Both the position numbers and the translations under genes were made by a program. A stretch of DNA of 64,000 nt, from positions 676,153 to 740,152 of the forward strand of contig JAGTTQ010000001.1 of NCBI GenBank assembly GCA_018223415.1. The letters are read 5' to 3'. The notes under the pieces were generated by a model. It had not been told where the DNA came from and searched no databases. It saw only the letters and a program-made list of their open reading frames with translations. Below, piece after piece: positions 40,140-49,538 of the stretch (position 1 is the stretch's first letter; each line of letters opens with the position of its first letter). Source of the DNA: Eubacteriaceae bacterium Marseille-Q4139 (lineage in GTDB: Bacteria > Bacillota > Clostridia > Lachnospirales > Lachnospiraceae).

Positions 40140-40161
40140 CCCCCGCAGTCTGCTGCGGGGG
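40140..40161. terminator. Bidirectional terminator
   Basis: CCCCCGCAG-TCTG-CTGCGGGGG between the convergent tetR and DUF6506 genes. Confidence 0.7.
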
Positions 40162-40167
40162 AGTGGT

Positions 40168-40461
40168 TCAGGAAAAAAACTTGTCGAACAGGGGATCTAA
40201 CTCCGGCTCATGCACCACATAGCCGATGGCTACCTCGTGGTTGGTAAGCTCCGTGAGCTTTTCCGCCCTATCTTTTCCGAAGGCGCCGCAGAGTTCGATG
40301 GCGCCAAAACCGTCTCTATAAAGCTCCAGAACCTTTTTTTCTGCCTCCTCAAAGCTCCGGACAGTGAAGATGCAGGTCACGGACTGGCCTTTTTCAAAGC
40401 GGCACTGGTGCTTTTGAGGGTCGTAGGCCGGGGCCATTAAGATGAATGCGAATTTTTTCAT
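40168..40461 (-). CDS. DUF6506-family small protein
   Basis: 97 residues, AAGGAGGAATCCCCAC before ATG. KFAFILMAPAYDP, EEAEKKVLELYRDGFGAIELCGAFG, and AIGYVVHEPELD. Alpha/beta fold. Last gene of the sugar-acid operon, 24 bases after ilvD. Function unknown; position suggests a role with the dehydratase pathway. Confidence 0.8.
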   Translation of the reverse strand: MKKFAFILMAPAYDPQKHQCRFEKGQSVTCIFTVRSFEEAEKKVLELYRDGFGAIELCGAFGKDRAEKLTELTNHEVAIGYVVHEPELDPLFDKFFS

Positions 40462-40485
40462 GTGGGGATTCCTCCTTGTGGGGTT

Positions 40486-42129
40486 TTAGTAGAGCCAGGC
40501 GGCGCCTTCGTCTGCACCGTCGGCCATTTTCCTGTATTTTTTGAGAATCCCGGGAGCGTCGTGCTGCGGACGCTTTACATGCTTTAGCCGCTCGCTTATT
40601 TCTTCATCGGAAAGTTCCGCCTGAAGCAGATGGTTTTCCAGGTCGATAGTGATGATGTCGCCGTTTCTTAAACAGGCGATGGGGCCCATGTCCCAGGCCT
40701 CCGGCGATACATGGCCGACGCAGGGCCCGCGGGAGGCGCCGGAAAACCGGCCGTCCGTCACCATGGCTACGGATTTATGGAGCCCCATTCCCACCAACAT
40801 CGCCGCAGGAATCGAAAGCTCCCGCATACCTGGGCCGCCTTTGGGGCCTTCGTAGCGGATCACAAGGACAGAACCGGAACGGATGTCTGAATTCATCAGG
40901 CAGTCCATGACCTCTTCCTCCGAATCGAAGACCACGGCCGGGCCGCGGTGGTAATACATGGACGGATCCACGCCGCTTTTTTTGACGACGGCGCCTTTGG
41001 GGGCCAGGTTCCCGTAAAGGACGGAAAAACAGCCGTCAGCATGGAGCGGATCATCAGCCGTATGGATCACTTCCCTGTCGATGGCCCGGTGGTACTGATC
41101 CAGATACTCCCCAAGGGTACCTCCCATGACAACGGGGACATCGGTGTGGAGATATTCCCGGATGGTTTTTAAGGAGGCGCCGGAGCCGCCGGCCTTTCCG
41201 TAGTCGATCAGGTTGTATTTCGACGAAGGTTTGAATTTTGCGATGACCGGCACATCTTTCTGGATTTCATCGAATTCTTTTAAATCCAGAGGGATTCCGG
41301 CACATTTTGCGATAGCTAGCACATGCATGACGAAATTGCTGGAACCGCCGGTGGCCGATACGTGGCGAATGCCGTTTTCCAGGGACTTTTTCGTAATGAA
41401 TGTCCTGGTGGTCTTTCCTTCCCGCACCAGCTCCATGATCCGCTCGCCCACGTCCCGCGCCTGCTTAAATTTAGCGGAGGCGCAGAAGGGGATCGTCGCG
41501 GAGTCCGGCGGGCAGATACCGATGGCCTCGGCAAATACGCACATGGTGTTGGCCGTCCCGTACATGGAACAGGTACCGCAGGAGGAACAGATGTTCTGCT
41601 TGTATCTTCCGAAGGTTTCTTCGTCGACGGTACCGGCGCGGAAACTTCCGATGGCTTCTTTTAAATCCGGCGTCACAAAGGTCTCACCATTTTCCTCGTA
41701 AGGAAGCATGGAACCGGGCGTCAGAAAGATGCTCGGCACATCAATGGAAGCGGCCGCCATTAACATTCCCGGCACGATTTTATCGCAGGCGCATAGGAAA
41801 ACCAGACCGTCAAAATGGTGGGCGCCACACATGGCCTCCACGGCCCCGGCTATCAAATCCCTTGAAGGCAGAATGTACTGCATGCCGCGAAGCTGCGCCA
41901 TCCCGTCGCAGGGCGCCGGGACACAGAATTCCGCTGGCGTACCGCCGGCTGCCCAGACGCCTTCCTTCACATACTGAGCCAGCTCTTTTAACGGTTTGTG
42001 GCCCGGGTTTACATCGTTCCAGGAATTTACGATTCCAATGATCGGCTTCCGGATGTCCTTATCACGGAAACCGGCGGCGTTCATAAGGCCCATGTAATAG
42101 GCCTCGGCATTTTCATCAATGTGCGGCAT
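40486..42129 (-). CDS. IlvD/Edd-family dehydratase (dihydroxy-acid or sugar-acid dehydratase)
   Basis: 547 residues from ATG 42129 (AAGGAGGAATATCAT). Iron-sulfur ligands in CACDKIVPGML and SSCGTCSMYGTAN (three Cys), the C-terminal SDIRSGSVLVIRYEGPKGGPGM, and TDGRFSGASRGPCVGHVSPEA. Members dehydrate 2,3-dihydroxy acids: IlvD in branched amino-acid synthesis, Edd or XylD/AraC types in sugar-acid breakdown. Co-location with a GntP permease and DUF6282 points to a sugar or hydroxy acid rather than valine biosynthesis. Substrate uncertain. Confidence 0.9.
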   Translation of the reverse strand: MPHIDENAEAYYMGLMNAAGFRDKDIRKPIIGIVNSWNDVNPGHKPLKELAQYVKEGVWAAGGTPAEFCVPAPCDGMAQLRGMQYILPSRDLIAGAVEAMCGAHHFDGLVFLCACDKIVPGMLMAAASIDVPSIFLTPGSMLPYEENGETFVTPDLKEAIGSFRAGTVDEETFGRYKQNICSSCGTCSMYGTANTMCVFAEAIGICPPDSATIPFCASAKFKQARDVGERIMELVREGKTTRTFITKKSLENGIRHVSATGGSSNFVMHVLAIAKCAGIPLDLKEFDEIQKDVPVIAKFKPSSKYNLIDYGKAGGSGASLKTIREYLHTDVPVVMGGTLGEYLDQYHRAIDREVIHTADDPLHADGCFSVLYGNLAPKGAVVKKSGVDPSMYYHRGPAVVFDSEEEVMDCLMNSDIRSGSVLVIRYEGPKGGPGMRELSIPAAMLVGMGLHKSVAMVTDGRFSGASRGPCVGHVSPEAWDMGPIACLRNGDIITIDLENHLLQAELSDEEISERLKHVKRPQHDAPGILKKYRKMADGADEGAAWLY

Positions 42130-42142
42130 ATGATATTCCTCC

Positions 42143-43012
42143 TTATAAGCTTTCTGCAAGAAATGCGGTATTTTCCGAGACGATGCGGCGGATCTCCCGC
42201 TCCGGATATCCGGTTTCGGCAAGCTTTCTGCACCAGGCCATAATGGCTTCATCCGGCGGGATGGATGTAGTCTGGCCGCCGTCGCTGGATACAATGGTGT
42301 GCTCCGGGCCAATGGCATTGATCTCAGAGAGCGCCAGCTCCCAGCTTGATTCTCCGGTAGCAATCTGGAGATAATTATGTTCGATAAATGCCCCGTACCG
42401 CGCGCATTCCTTCTGCATTTCAACAGGCATAAACGTGGCCGGATAGTCGCAATGGGTCACAACCATTTTCTCAAGCTTTCTTTCGCTGGCCGCTTTTATA
42501 AGTGCCAGGGACTCCTTTGGCGAGAGGTGCCCCGTCGCCAGCACCATGTCATGCGCTTTCAGGATCTCAAGGATATCATACACCACCGGCTTGATTTTTT
42601 CACCATCGAATATGGAAATCCGCTCTCTTTTTAGTGTCTGGTTGTCGGCGACGGCGCCGTACGGCTGAGGCGCATCCTGATTTCTATTCAGGAAATCGTA
42701 TTCATTTTTTGAATCCACCGTGGGAAACCAGCAGATTTTTGCGCCCATGCGGCCTGCCATCTCCACGGCCATGGGATTCAGGCCGCCCATGGCGTTGTTT
42801 AAGGTAACGGTTCCGATGGCGGAAAAGCCCGGGAACATTTCCCGGATCAGGGCTGCCCGCCCCGCTGTGCAGAGCTGGTGGTTTTTAATGGCATAGCCCT
42901 TCATTCCGGCTGCCTGGTACCGCTTTGCAAGCTCAATATCGGAAAATCTTCTTTTTACCACATCTGGCGCCGAATGGACATGAAGGTCATAGGCACCGCT
43001 CCATAATTCTGT
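42143..43012 (-). CDS. DUF6282-family metal-dependent hydrolase-like protein
   Basis: 289 residues from ATG 43012 with AGGAGG ten bases upstream. The N-terminus DLHVHSAPD is the His-x-His of amidohydrolase/PHP-like folds. Later VVTHCDYPATF and IVSSDGGQ supply a His and Asp expected at the metal site. A TIM-barrel hydrolase is likely. It lies 22 bases downstream of the permease and just before ilvD; it may open a lactone or hydrolyse the imported acid. Confidence 0.8.
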   Translation of the reverse strand, partial: TELWSGAYDLHVHSAPDVVKRRFSDIELAKRYQAAGMKGYAIKNHQLCTAGRAALIREMFPGFSAIGTVTLNNAMGGLNPMAVEMAGRMGAKICWFPTVDSKNEYDFLNRNQDAPQPYGAVADNQTLKRERISIFDGEKIKPVVYDILEILKAHDMVLATGHLSPKESLALIKAASERKLEKMVVTHCDYPATFMPVEMQKECARYGAFIEHNYLQIATGESSWELALSEINAIGPEHTIVSSDGGQTTSIPPDEAIMAWCRKLAETGYPEREIRRIVSENTAFLAESL

Positions 43013-43034
43013 CATTTTTGTGATACCTCCTATT

Positions 43035-44327
43035 TTAGAATCCAAGGCTGTGCCATACGATCAGAAGCGCCACAGTGATTAACGGGATCACGCATTCTGT
43101 CATGAACATGTGGATGTACGCCTCTTTATGGCTCTGGCGGCAAATGTTTAAAAGTGTAATCTGGCCGCCCGTATGGGGCAGGGAATCGAAGGTTCCGCCG
43201 GCAATGACGGCAATCCGATGGATGACTTCCGGCGCGATTCCCAAAGATAAATACGTGTCTTTAAAAGCTTCTAATGCCACGCCCATTCCGCCGGAAGCAG
43301 ACGCAGCAGCGGCCGAACAGAGACCGGAGGTCACGGCCACATAGATAAGCGGGTTCATGGAAATACTTCCGAGTCCATCCACCAGGGCTGAGAATGCGGC
43401 TGTCTCCTTCATAACACCGGCAAAGCCCACAACCATGGCTGTATTTAAGATTACAGTTGCCGAATTGTTAGCGCCCTTGTTGCAGATCTGAAGCCACTCT
43501 CCGGCATTTCCGCCGTATTTCCACAAAAGAATCATGCCCAAAAGGACTCCTGCCAGCAGTGCCATCTCCACGGCAAGGTGCAGGACGTTGAAAAGGACGA
43601 TAATCACGAGCAGAGGAACCAGAGCGAGAACCGGGTTCGGAAGGGCCTTATCCTGTCCTTTTTTCATCTCCTCTTCCACATAGGCATCCGTCACAAAACC
43701 GAGACCTTTTTTCGCATAGACGTTTTTCTGCCATTCCAGATAGGCAAAAACCATGATGTACTGGATTACGCCGGCGAAAAGGAAGCCGCCGGCAAAATCA
43801 GCCGTAGAACTCGTCCCAAGGGCCTTCATCGCAAGGACATTCGGGACGGCCGGGGAACCGGGCGCCGTCATGGCCCATGTCCAGCAGCCGGCTGCTATGG
43901 CACCGGGGATTAAAGCTCTGGAAATGTTCGCTTCCTTGCAGAGATGAAGGGCAATCGGGTACATGGCGAAGTACACCACAAAGCCGCTGACGCCACCGAA
44001 AGCCAGGATTCCGGTGATTGTCATGATTAAGGGAAGGACAAATTTTCCTTTCGTCCAGCCGGACATCCAGACGGCAATGGATTTTGCCGCGTTCGTGACC
44101 TCCATAATCCCGCCGAAAATCGCGCCCAGGAAAAAGACGAAGAAATTTGACTTTACGAAGCTGGCCGAGGATTCCAGATACGGCCCGAGCATGGCGTCTA
44201 AAACCGGCATCTGACAAACGATGACGAGCAAAAGCGCCATGGCCGGCCCCAAAAGGATCGGGCTCCATTTCTTATACGCCAGGAAACTGAAAAGGCAGAT
44301 AAAAACAGGTATCAGCATTACGTTCAT
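43035..44327 (-). CDS. GntP-family gluconate/organic-acid permease
   Basis: 430 residues from ATG 44327 (AGGGGACTTGTCT). About 12 helices; family marks are GGVSGFVVYFAMYPIAL, the ANNSATVILNTAMVVGFAGV repeat helix, and the C-terminal GTFDSLPHTGGQITLL motif. Imports a hydroxy acid with protons. First gene of the GntP-DUF6282-IlvD-DUF6506 operon, divergent from its LysR regulator. Confidence 0.9.
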   Translation of the reverse strand: MNVMLIPVFICLFSFLAYKKWSPILLGPAMALLLVIVCQMPVLDAMLGPYLESSASFVKSNFFVFFLGAIFGGIMEVTNAAKSIAVWMSGWTKGKFVLPLIMTITGILAFGGVSGFVVYFAMYPIALHLCKEANISRALIPGAIAAGCWTWAMTAPGSPAVPNVLAMKALGTSSTADFAGGFLFAGVIQYIMVFAYLEWQKNVYAKKGLGFVTDAYVEEEMKKGQDKALPNPVLALVPLLVIIVLFNVLHLAVEMALLAGVLLGMILLWKYGGNAGEWLQICNKGANNSATVILNTAMVVGFAGVMKETAAFSALVDGLGSISMNPLIYVAVTSGLCSAAAASASGGMGVALEAFKDTYLSLGIAPEVIHRIAVIAGGTFDSLPHTGGQITLLNICRQSHKEAYIHMFMTECVIPLITVALLIVWHSLGF

Positions 44328-44418
44328 AGACAAGTCCCCTTTCTGAAAAAATAATACCTTTTTCTTCAGAATACATAGTTTTTACGCCGAAGTAAAACAA
44401 TATAAGATACAGTTGGAG

Positions 44419-44462
44419 ACAAGTCAGGACTTGTGCCTTTTTGTCGTTTTTTGTGCTATAAT
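44419..44462. promoter_or_regulatory. LysR-type operator and promoter in the divergent intergenic region
   Basis: ACAAGTC-AG-GACTTGT (44,419-44,434) is a perfect 7-base-arm palindrome, the size of a LysR box. A -10 TATAAT lies at 44,457-44,462 ahead of the lysR gene. The palindrome is placed to act on both divergent promoters. Confidence 0.65.
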
Positions 44463-44505
44463 TAAGTGCAGGAGCCGGGAATTTTGTCTGTAAGGGGGAA
44501 TTTAT

Positions 44506-45492
44506 ATGCAGCAGGGCTTTGAGCTGTTTTTGATTGCGGCAGAAGAACTGAATTTCAGCAAGGCAGCCCAGAGGGCCTATGTAACGCAGCAGTGCTTAAG
44601 CGACCACATCAAGCGGCTGGAACAGCAGTACGGCGTTCCGCTGTTTTACAGGAAGCCGCGGCTTTCCCTGACGGAATACGGCGCCGTCCTGCTGGCTGCG
44701 GTTCAGAATATGAAACTGATCGAAACGAACCTGGAAAACGATTTTTGCGAACTTTCCGGGGAGGAACGCGGCGTGTTTACCTTCGGGATCAATGCCACCA
44801 GGGCCAGGATCCTGCTTCCGGAGATTTATCCGGACTTTCACAGACGCTTCCCCCATGTGGAGTTAAACATCCGTCTCAACGAGACGCGCTCCATGCAGTC
44901 TCTCCTTTTAAACGGGCGGCTCGACATGTTCCTCGGTGTGGATACCATTGTCCAACCGCTGCTTGCCTCCCATTTTATCTGTGAAAATCCCCTGTTCTGT
45001 GTTTTTTCTGCGGATACCTTCCGGCTGCTTTTCAGTGAACTGTCTGAGGAGGCGCTTTCCGGCTGCAAGGACGGCGTCGACCTCGCCAGCTTCCAGGATG
45101 TCCCATTTCTTCTCTGCCTGCCGGAAAGCACAACCAGGCAGATGATCGTCAACGCCTTAAGCCGTCAGAATATCTATCTGAAAAATTCCATCTCCATCAG
45201 CGATTATGAGACACACTTTGCCCTCTGCGCGAAAAATACGATGGTTACGGTCTGCCCTGCCATTGCGGTCAGCCAGGTGAAGTCCATGAACATGACGCTC
45301 CCCTGGGAGAAACGGCTCCTTGTGTTTCCGATCCAGAATTTTAAAAGCTCTTTGAGCGTCCAGCTTGTGTACCACAGGGATCTCCACTTGACCGGGTATA
45401 TGAAGTATTTTATCCGGCTTTTGGAGAGGGAGATGGGGAGACAGAATGAGGAGGCGGAGAGGTATATGGATGAGGTGGTGTTGGGGGGATGA
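44506..45492 (+). CDS. LysR-family transcriptional regulator
   Basis: 328 residues, AAGGGGGAATTTAT before ATG. N-terminal winged helix FELFLIAAEELNFSKAAQRAYVTQQCLSDHIKRLEQQYGVPLFYR. The substrate-binding domain follows from about residue 90. Divergent from the GntP operon; should sense the operon's acid substrate. Ends against a bidirectional terminator. Confidence 0.92.
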   Translation: MQQGFELFLIAAEELNFSKAAQRAYVTQQCLSDHIKRLEQQYGVPLFYRKPRLSLTEYGAVLLAAVQNMKLIETNLENDFCELSGEERGVFTFGINATRARILLPEIYPDFHRRFPHVELNIRLNETRSMQSLLLNGRLDMFLGVDTIVQPLLASHFICENPLFCVFSADTFRLLFSELSEEALSGCKDGVDLASFQDVPFLLCLPESTTRQMIVNALSRQNIYLKNSISISDYETHFALCAKNTMVTVCPAIAVSQVKSMNMTLPWEKRLLVFPIQNFKSSLSVQLVYHRDLHLTGYMKYFIRLLEREMGRQNEEAERYMDEVVLGG

Positions 45493-45497
45493 GAAAA

Positions 45498-45538
45498 GAC
45501 CGTAAGAAGGGAGAATAGAAATCTCCTCTCTCACGGTC
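45498..45538. terminator. Bidirectional terminator between lysR and the KDPG-like gene
   Basis: GACCGT (45,498-45,503) with ACGGTC (45,533-45,538), plus inner GGAGA/TCTCC. Separates convergent genes. Confidence 0.65.
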
Positions 45539-45544
45539 ATACAT

Positions 45545-46519
45545 TTACTGTTCCTTCCTGCTGTCTTTTTGCAGGAGCCTTACAGAAATCCCACCTATGG
45601 GGTCGCTGAAATAGATATAGGGATATCGGCCATTTTCATCAACCGGAGCTGTTTCTTTTATAAATAGGTATCCCTTGCTTTCGAGATATGCCACAGATCT
45701 TTTTATATGATTGGTACTGAGCGTAAGGCGTACTTTTGTCTCCTTTGGAAAGCTTTCTTTTGTAAAATTAAGGAATCCTCCAACCGATTTTAAAACGCCT
45801 GTTTCCGCGCTCAGATGGAAAATTTCCTGAAACCTGTATATATCCTGTACCGCTGTTTCGGTACTCTCAATATCCACGCTTTCTATCTGAAAGCCCATCA
45901 TAGCGTAGACGGCTTCCTGCGCTCGGATCCGCAGTGCCTCCCAGGCCCCTTTTTCCATGAGGTCCCTCGGCGCCAGCCAGCTCCCGGCACACGCAAAAAC
46001 ATTGCCAAATGACAGATAGTCCTCCACTGTCTCTGATGCAATTCCTCCGCGCGGCATAAACCGGATTCCCGGATATTTCCGTTTTAGCTTCAGCACAAAA
46101 TCCGGCCCTCCAATAAAGTTAATCGGCGAAATGCTGATCCGGTCAAATCCCCTTCTCACTGCGGCATCAATTTCCGACATGGTTCCTGCCACGGGAAATA
46201 CGGCCGCCTCTGTTTTCACCGCTTCGTCAATTACCTCTTTATCCGTGGCATTGATAAAAACGAACCGCGCTCCGGATTCCAGAGCCATATGGAGCTGTTT
46301 TGTATCTGATATCATGGAACAGCCATATTCTGTTTGCGGACAGCAAAAAGATAATGCCTTTAAAATATCCTGTACATCCGGACAGGTACTGGGAATCTCT
46401 ATCACATGAAAATTTTCCTGGGCCAAGGTCTTGGCTGTCTCCACGGCTTGCTCTGCACATGCTGCGCGCACTACCGGAAGCATGCCCTGACTCTGTATCC
46501 GTTCTGCAATCCTGTTCAT
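45545..46519 (-). CDS. KDPG-aldolase-like domain fused to a VOC domain; Schiff-base lysine missing
   Basis: 324 residues. Residues 1-195 follow the Eda/KDPG aldolase barrel: PVVR (Arg18), VIEIP with Glu41, and the RFMPRGGI and SWLAP blocks. At the position of the catalytic Lys (KFFP in Eda) there is Ser129 in SISP, and the GAGT and TLRT elements are also replaced. Residues about 205-318 form a vicinal-oxygen-chelate (glyoxalase/bleomycin-type) domain ending PYIYFSDPIGGISVRLLQ. The barrel therefore cannot form the usual imine. It may be a metal-dependent lyase or isomerase, with the VOC part supplying the catalyst. Last gene of the opine-like locus, 14 bases after the enolase-family gene. Confidence 0.85.
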   Translation of the reverse strand: MNRIAERIQSQGMLPVVRAACAEQAVETAKTLAQENFHVIEIPSTCPDVQDILKALSFCCPQTEYGCSMISDTKQLHMALESGARFVFINATDKEVIDEAVKTEAAVFPVAGTMSEIDAAVRRGFDRISISPINFIGGPDFVLKLKRKYPGIRFMPRGGIASETVEDYLSFGNVFACAGSWLAPRDLMEKGAWEALRIRAQEAVYAMMGFQIESVDIESTETAVQDIYRFQEIFHLSAETGVLKSVGGFLNFTKESFPKETKVRLTLSTNHIKRSVAYLESKGYLFIKETAPVDENGRYPYIYFSDPIGGISVRLLQKDSRKEQ

Positions 46520-46533
46520 AAGCGCTTCCCCCC

Positions 46534-47757
46534 TTATCTGGAACCGTAGGTATCCCTTAAGTAAGGCCGCATAAACATCGCCGTATAGTATGGATTTTCC
46601 GTTTCACGCTCATAGCCAGGCTCCAGGATTTCCCTGACGTAATACTCATGATATTTTTGAAGCTTTTCTTCGTCAAGCTTTACCCCAAGCCCAATCCCCT
46701 GCGGGACATCCATATATGGGCTCTGCTTCATCTGGAGCGGCCCGCCTTCGATTACGTCATCCAGCATGCTGCGATATTCGGACATCGAACATGCCATGGA
46801 AAAATTGGGGCAGGAGGCCATCACATGCAGGCTGCCTGCAAGCGCAATCCCAAGCTGGAAGAAGGAATGATGTACGCACTGAATTCCGGCTGCTTCCGCC
46901 ATGCCTGCGCTGATGCGGACGCCATTATATCCGGCATCGAACCGCCCATCGAGTTTCACATAGTCGACACAGTCTTTTTTTATCACATTCACGAGATCAT
47001 ACATGGTCCAGTTTGACTCATGACCCAGGATCGGCACATTCACATGACTCCTCACATGCTTCAAAGCATCCAGATTATACATCATAACTGGCTGCTCGAT
47101 CCATCCGATCCCATACGGCTCCATGCGCCGGATAATACTAATTGCCTCACCCGTAGACCAGGCTTGATTGGCATCTCCACAGATTTTTACATGCGGCTCC
47201 GGAGCACCTTCCCGCATGGCGGCAATCGCCCGGATGTCATCCTCAGGATCCATTCCGATTTTTGTATAGAGGGTACGATAGCCCTCTGCCACCATCTGCC
47301 GCGCCATCTCCTTCATCCCGGCGCTCTCCTGTCTCTCGATGACGCCGATAATTTCCACGCGGCTTCGGAACGCACCGCCCCAGATCTGGTAAAGCGGCAT
47401 TCCCGCCTTTTGAGCCATAATATCCCAAAGCGCCAGTTCAATTCCAGAAAAGGCCCAGCTTGCCGTATGGATATGCAGATGATTGGCGTTGTATTGTACA
47501 TAAAGCCGTTTCATCAACAGATTGATGTTCGCGCAATCCTCTCCAACCAAAATCGGTTTGGCTGAATTTACGATTGCACTGGACAGATCCAGTCCCAGGA
47601 CTGCCGGTGTCTCTCCTATCCCCATATAGCCTTCATCCGTAAACACCTGTACAATAACGGCGATCACAGCGTTCGGCCCTTTTCTCATTTTCGATTTTGT
47701 TTTCGATGGCTTTAAAGGAACTGCAACCGGTGTTGCTTTGATATCTGTAATCTTCAT
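46534..47757 (-). CDS. Enolase-superfamily (mandelate racemase/muconate lactonizing) enzyme
   Basis: 407 residues. Capping domain then barrel with LYTKIGMD (Lys of the KxK motif; the first Lys is Tyr), metal ligands in GDANQAW (Asp), WIEQP (Glu) and GHES (Glu), then the KLDGRFDAG and CVHHSFF region with a His for the His-Asp dyad. Abstracts the alpha proton of a carboxylic acid to dehydrate or racemise it. The DauR-type regulator is 26 bases upstream, the KDPG-VOC fusion downstream. Substrate unknown. Confidence 0.9.
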   Translation of the reverse strand: MKITDIKATPVAVPLKPSKTKSKMRKGPNAVIAVIVQVFTDEGYMGIGETPAVLGLDLSSAIVNSAKPILVGEDCANINLLMKRLYVQYNANHLHIHTASWAFSGIELALWDIMAQKAGMPLYQIWGGAFRSRVEIIGVIERQESAGMKEMARQMVAEGYRTLYTKIGMDPEDDIRAIAAMREGAPEPHVKICGDANQAWSTGEAISIIRRMEPYGIGWIEQPVMMYNLDALKHVRSHVNVPILGHESNWTMYDLVNVIKKDCVDYVKLDGRFDAGYNGVRISAGMAEAAGIQCVHHSFFQLGIALAGSLHVMASCPNFSMACSMSEYRSMLDDVIEGGPLQMKQSPYMDVPQGIGLGVKLDEEKLQKYHEYYVREILEPGYERETENPYYTAMFMRPYLRDTYGSR

Positions 47758-47783
47758 TATGACTCCTTTTCCCGCCTGTTTAC

Positions 47784-48476
47784 CTAGTCAGCCTCCTGAA
47801 CCACAAGCTCGCGGCCGATATCCCGGTAATTATACAGCGTATATTTTGAGATACTTAAATAATTGCATACTCTGGTTCCCGACTTTGTAATAAGGAACGC
47901 CCCCCGCTCATCAAGATAGCGGATGAATTCCTGTTTGTCCTCTTTCGTCATATCTTCCGGCTCTTTTCCAACATGCCGGTGAGCATCTTCAATCAGGTTT
48001 GTCAGAAGCGTGTTCACATCTTTTGTGAATGTTTCTTTTGCCTCCGTACTGCTTTTATTGATGTGTGCCCGAAGGTATTCTTCCATCGCCAGCGTGCGGG
48101 TAATGTCCTGGTTGATACAGATGCTCCCAATCACAGCACCGTCGTCCCCATAGATAAAAATGGTAGAGCAGCGCAGGATTTTCCCGTCTTCCGTACGCAG
48201 AATTTCATTATACGAGTTACCGTCATCTGTTGAACCGCTTAAAACCTCAAGTCCCAGGTCATCGCCACAGTCCCCGATTTTTCTTCCTGTAATATGCCCA
48301 TTGCGGATATCCACGATGGAATGTTCGTATTCATTTGTCAAATCATGCAGGACAAGCTCCACATCTGCTCCAAAATGTGCCTCCAGCATGTCAAACATGG
48401 TAATAAAAAAGTTTTTTTCTTCGGCTAAATTACGCATTCCTTTCCACCCTTCTGCAGCTTCACAGCCATGTTCCAT
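47784..48476 (-). CDS. YheO/DauR-type PAS and helix-turn-helix regulator
   Basis: 230 residues. The N-terminal YheO-like PAS domain is visible as VELVLHDLTNEYEHSIVDIRNGHITGR and RCSTIFIYGDDGAVIGSICINQDIT. The C-terminal HTH of the DauR class has TKSGTRVCNYLSISKYTLYNY. ATG 48476 follows GGAGA; a start at 48437 is also possible. DauR represses D-arginine catabolism in Pseudomonas, and homologues sit beside amino-acid, opine and sugar-acid genes. Likely regulator of the surrounding locus. Confidence 0.85.
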   Translation of the reverse strand: MEHGCEAAEGWKGMRNLAEEKNFFITMFDMLEAHFGADVELVLHDLTNEYEHSIVDIRNGHITGRKIGDCGDDLGLEVLSGSTDDGNSYNEILRTEDGKILRCSTIFIYGDDGAVIGSICINQDITRTLAMEEYLRAHINKSSTEAKETFTKDVNTLLTNLIEDAHRHVGKEPEDMTKEDKQEFIRYLDERGAFLITKSGTRVCNYLSISKYTLYNYRDIGRELVVQEAD

Positions 48477-48558
48477 AATCAGACGTCTCCGATATACGCA
48501 ATGGAAATGCCGGCTGCTTTATCATTAACGTATATCTGAATTATAACATAAATATTTT

Positions 48559-49536
48559 TTATGTATATAGCCAGCAGGCCACCTGCCGGCCGTCTGTGTC
48601 ATGCAGCAAAGGTTCTTTTTCCCGGCACTGCGCGGTCGCATGCGGGCATCTTGTGTGGAATACGCATCCGGACGGCGGGTTCAGTGCGCTCGGAACTTCT
48701 CCCTGAAGAGCGGAGGCGCCGTTTTTTTTCCCAATACTCGGGACAGATTCCAAAAGTGCCTGCGTATAGGGGTGGAGCGGTTTGGAAAAAAGCTGCTTCT
48801 TTAAACCAATCTCTACAATCTTTCCGAGATACATGACGACAATCCGGTCACAAATGTATTTGATGACCGCTAAATCATGGGAAATGAAGAGATACGTCAG
48901 ATTTTTCTTTTTCTTAATCTCTGTCAGAAGAGCCAGGATCTGCGCCTGAATTGACACATCCAGAGCCGAAACCGACTCATCCGCCACAATAAAGCTTGGT
49001 TCCAGTGCCAGCGCACGCGCAATGCAGATCCGCTGTCTCTGGCCGCCGCTAAATTCATAAGGGAATTTATTCATATCATCTGCCCTTAAACCGACAGATT
49101 CTAAAAGTTCCCCGACGATCTCTTTTTTCTCGCCGGAATTTCTAATGCGGTGATAAATCTCCAACGGCTCTGCCACCGCATTTAAAACCCGCAGCCGCGG
49201 ATCCAGAGACGCATACGGATCCTGAAAAATCATCTGCATTTTTGCTCTGTACTTTTTCAACCTTGCATCAGATAGATGGTCAATCCGATCCCCTTCAAAA
49301 AAAACCTGCCCGCTTGTCAGTTTTAATAAGGAAAGAAGCATGAACCCTGTCGTGCTTTTACCACATCCGGATTCTCCGACAAGTCCTAAGGTCTCTCCTC
49401 TATAAATATCCAGAGAAATATTGTTGACTGCACAAAGGGGCGTCTTTTTCAAAAAACCGGTTTTGACATAATATGTTTTGTTCAGATTCTCTGCATGGAC
49501 TAAAACTTCTTTATTCTTCTGATCCAAAACCGCATC
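48559..49536 (-). CDS. Peptide/opine ABC transporter ATP-binding protein (OppF/DppF)
   Basis: 325 residues from ATG 49536, sharing TAATG with the stop of the preceding gene. Walker A GESGCGKST, signature FSGGQRQRICIARAL, Walker B FIVADE, and the C-terminal oligopeptide motif GCVFHTRCPHA with three Cys. Second ATPase of the family-5 importer. Confidence 0.92.
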   Translation of the reverse strand, partial: DAVLDQKNKEVLVHAENLNKTYYVKTGFLKKTPLCAVNNISLDIYRGETLGLVGESGCGKSTTGFMLLSLLKLTSGQVFFEGDRIDHLSDARLKKYRAKMQMIFQDPYASLDPRLRVLNAVAEPLEIYHRIRNSGEKKEIVGELLESVGLRADDMNKFPYEFSGGQRQRICIARALALEPSFIVADESVSALDVSIQAQILALLTEIKKKKNLTYLFISHDLAVIKYICDRIVVMYLGKIVEIGLKKQLFSKPLHPYTQALLESVPSIGKKNGASALQGEVPSALNPPSGCVFHTRCPHATAQCREKEPLLHDTDGRQVACWLYT

Positions 49537-49538
49537 CA

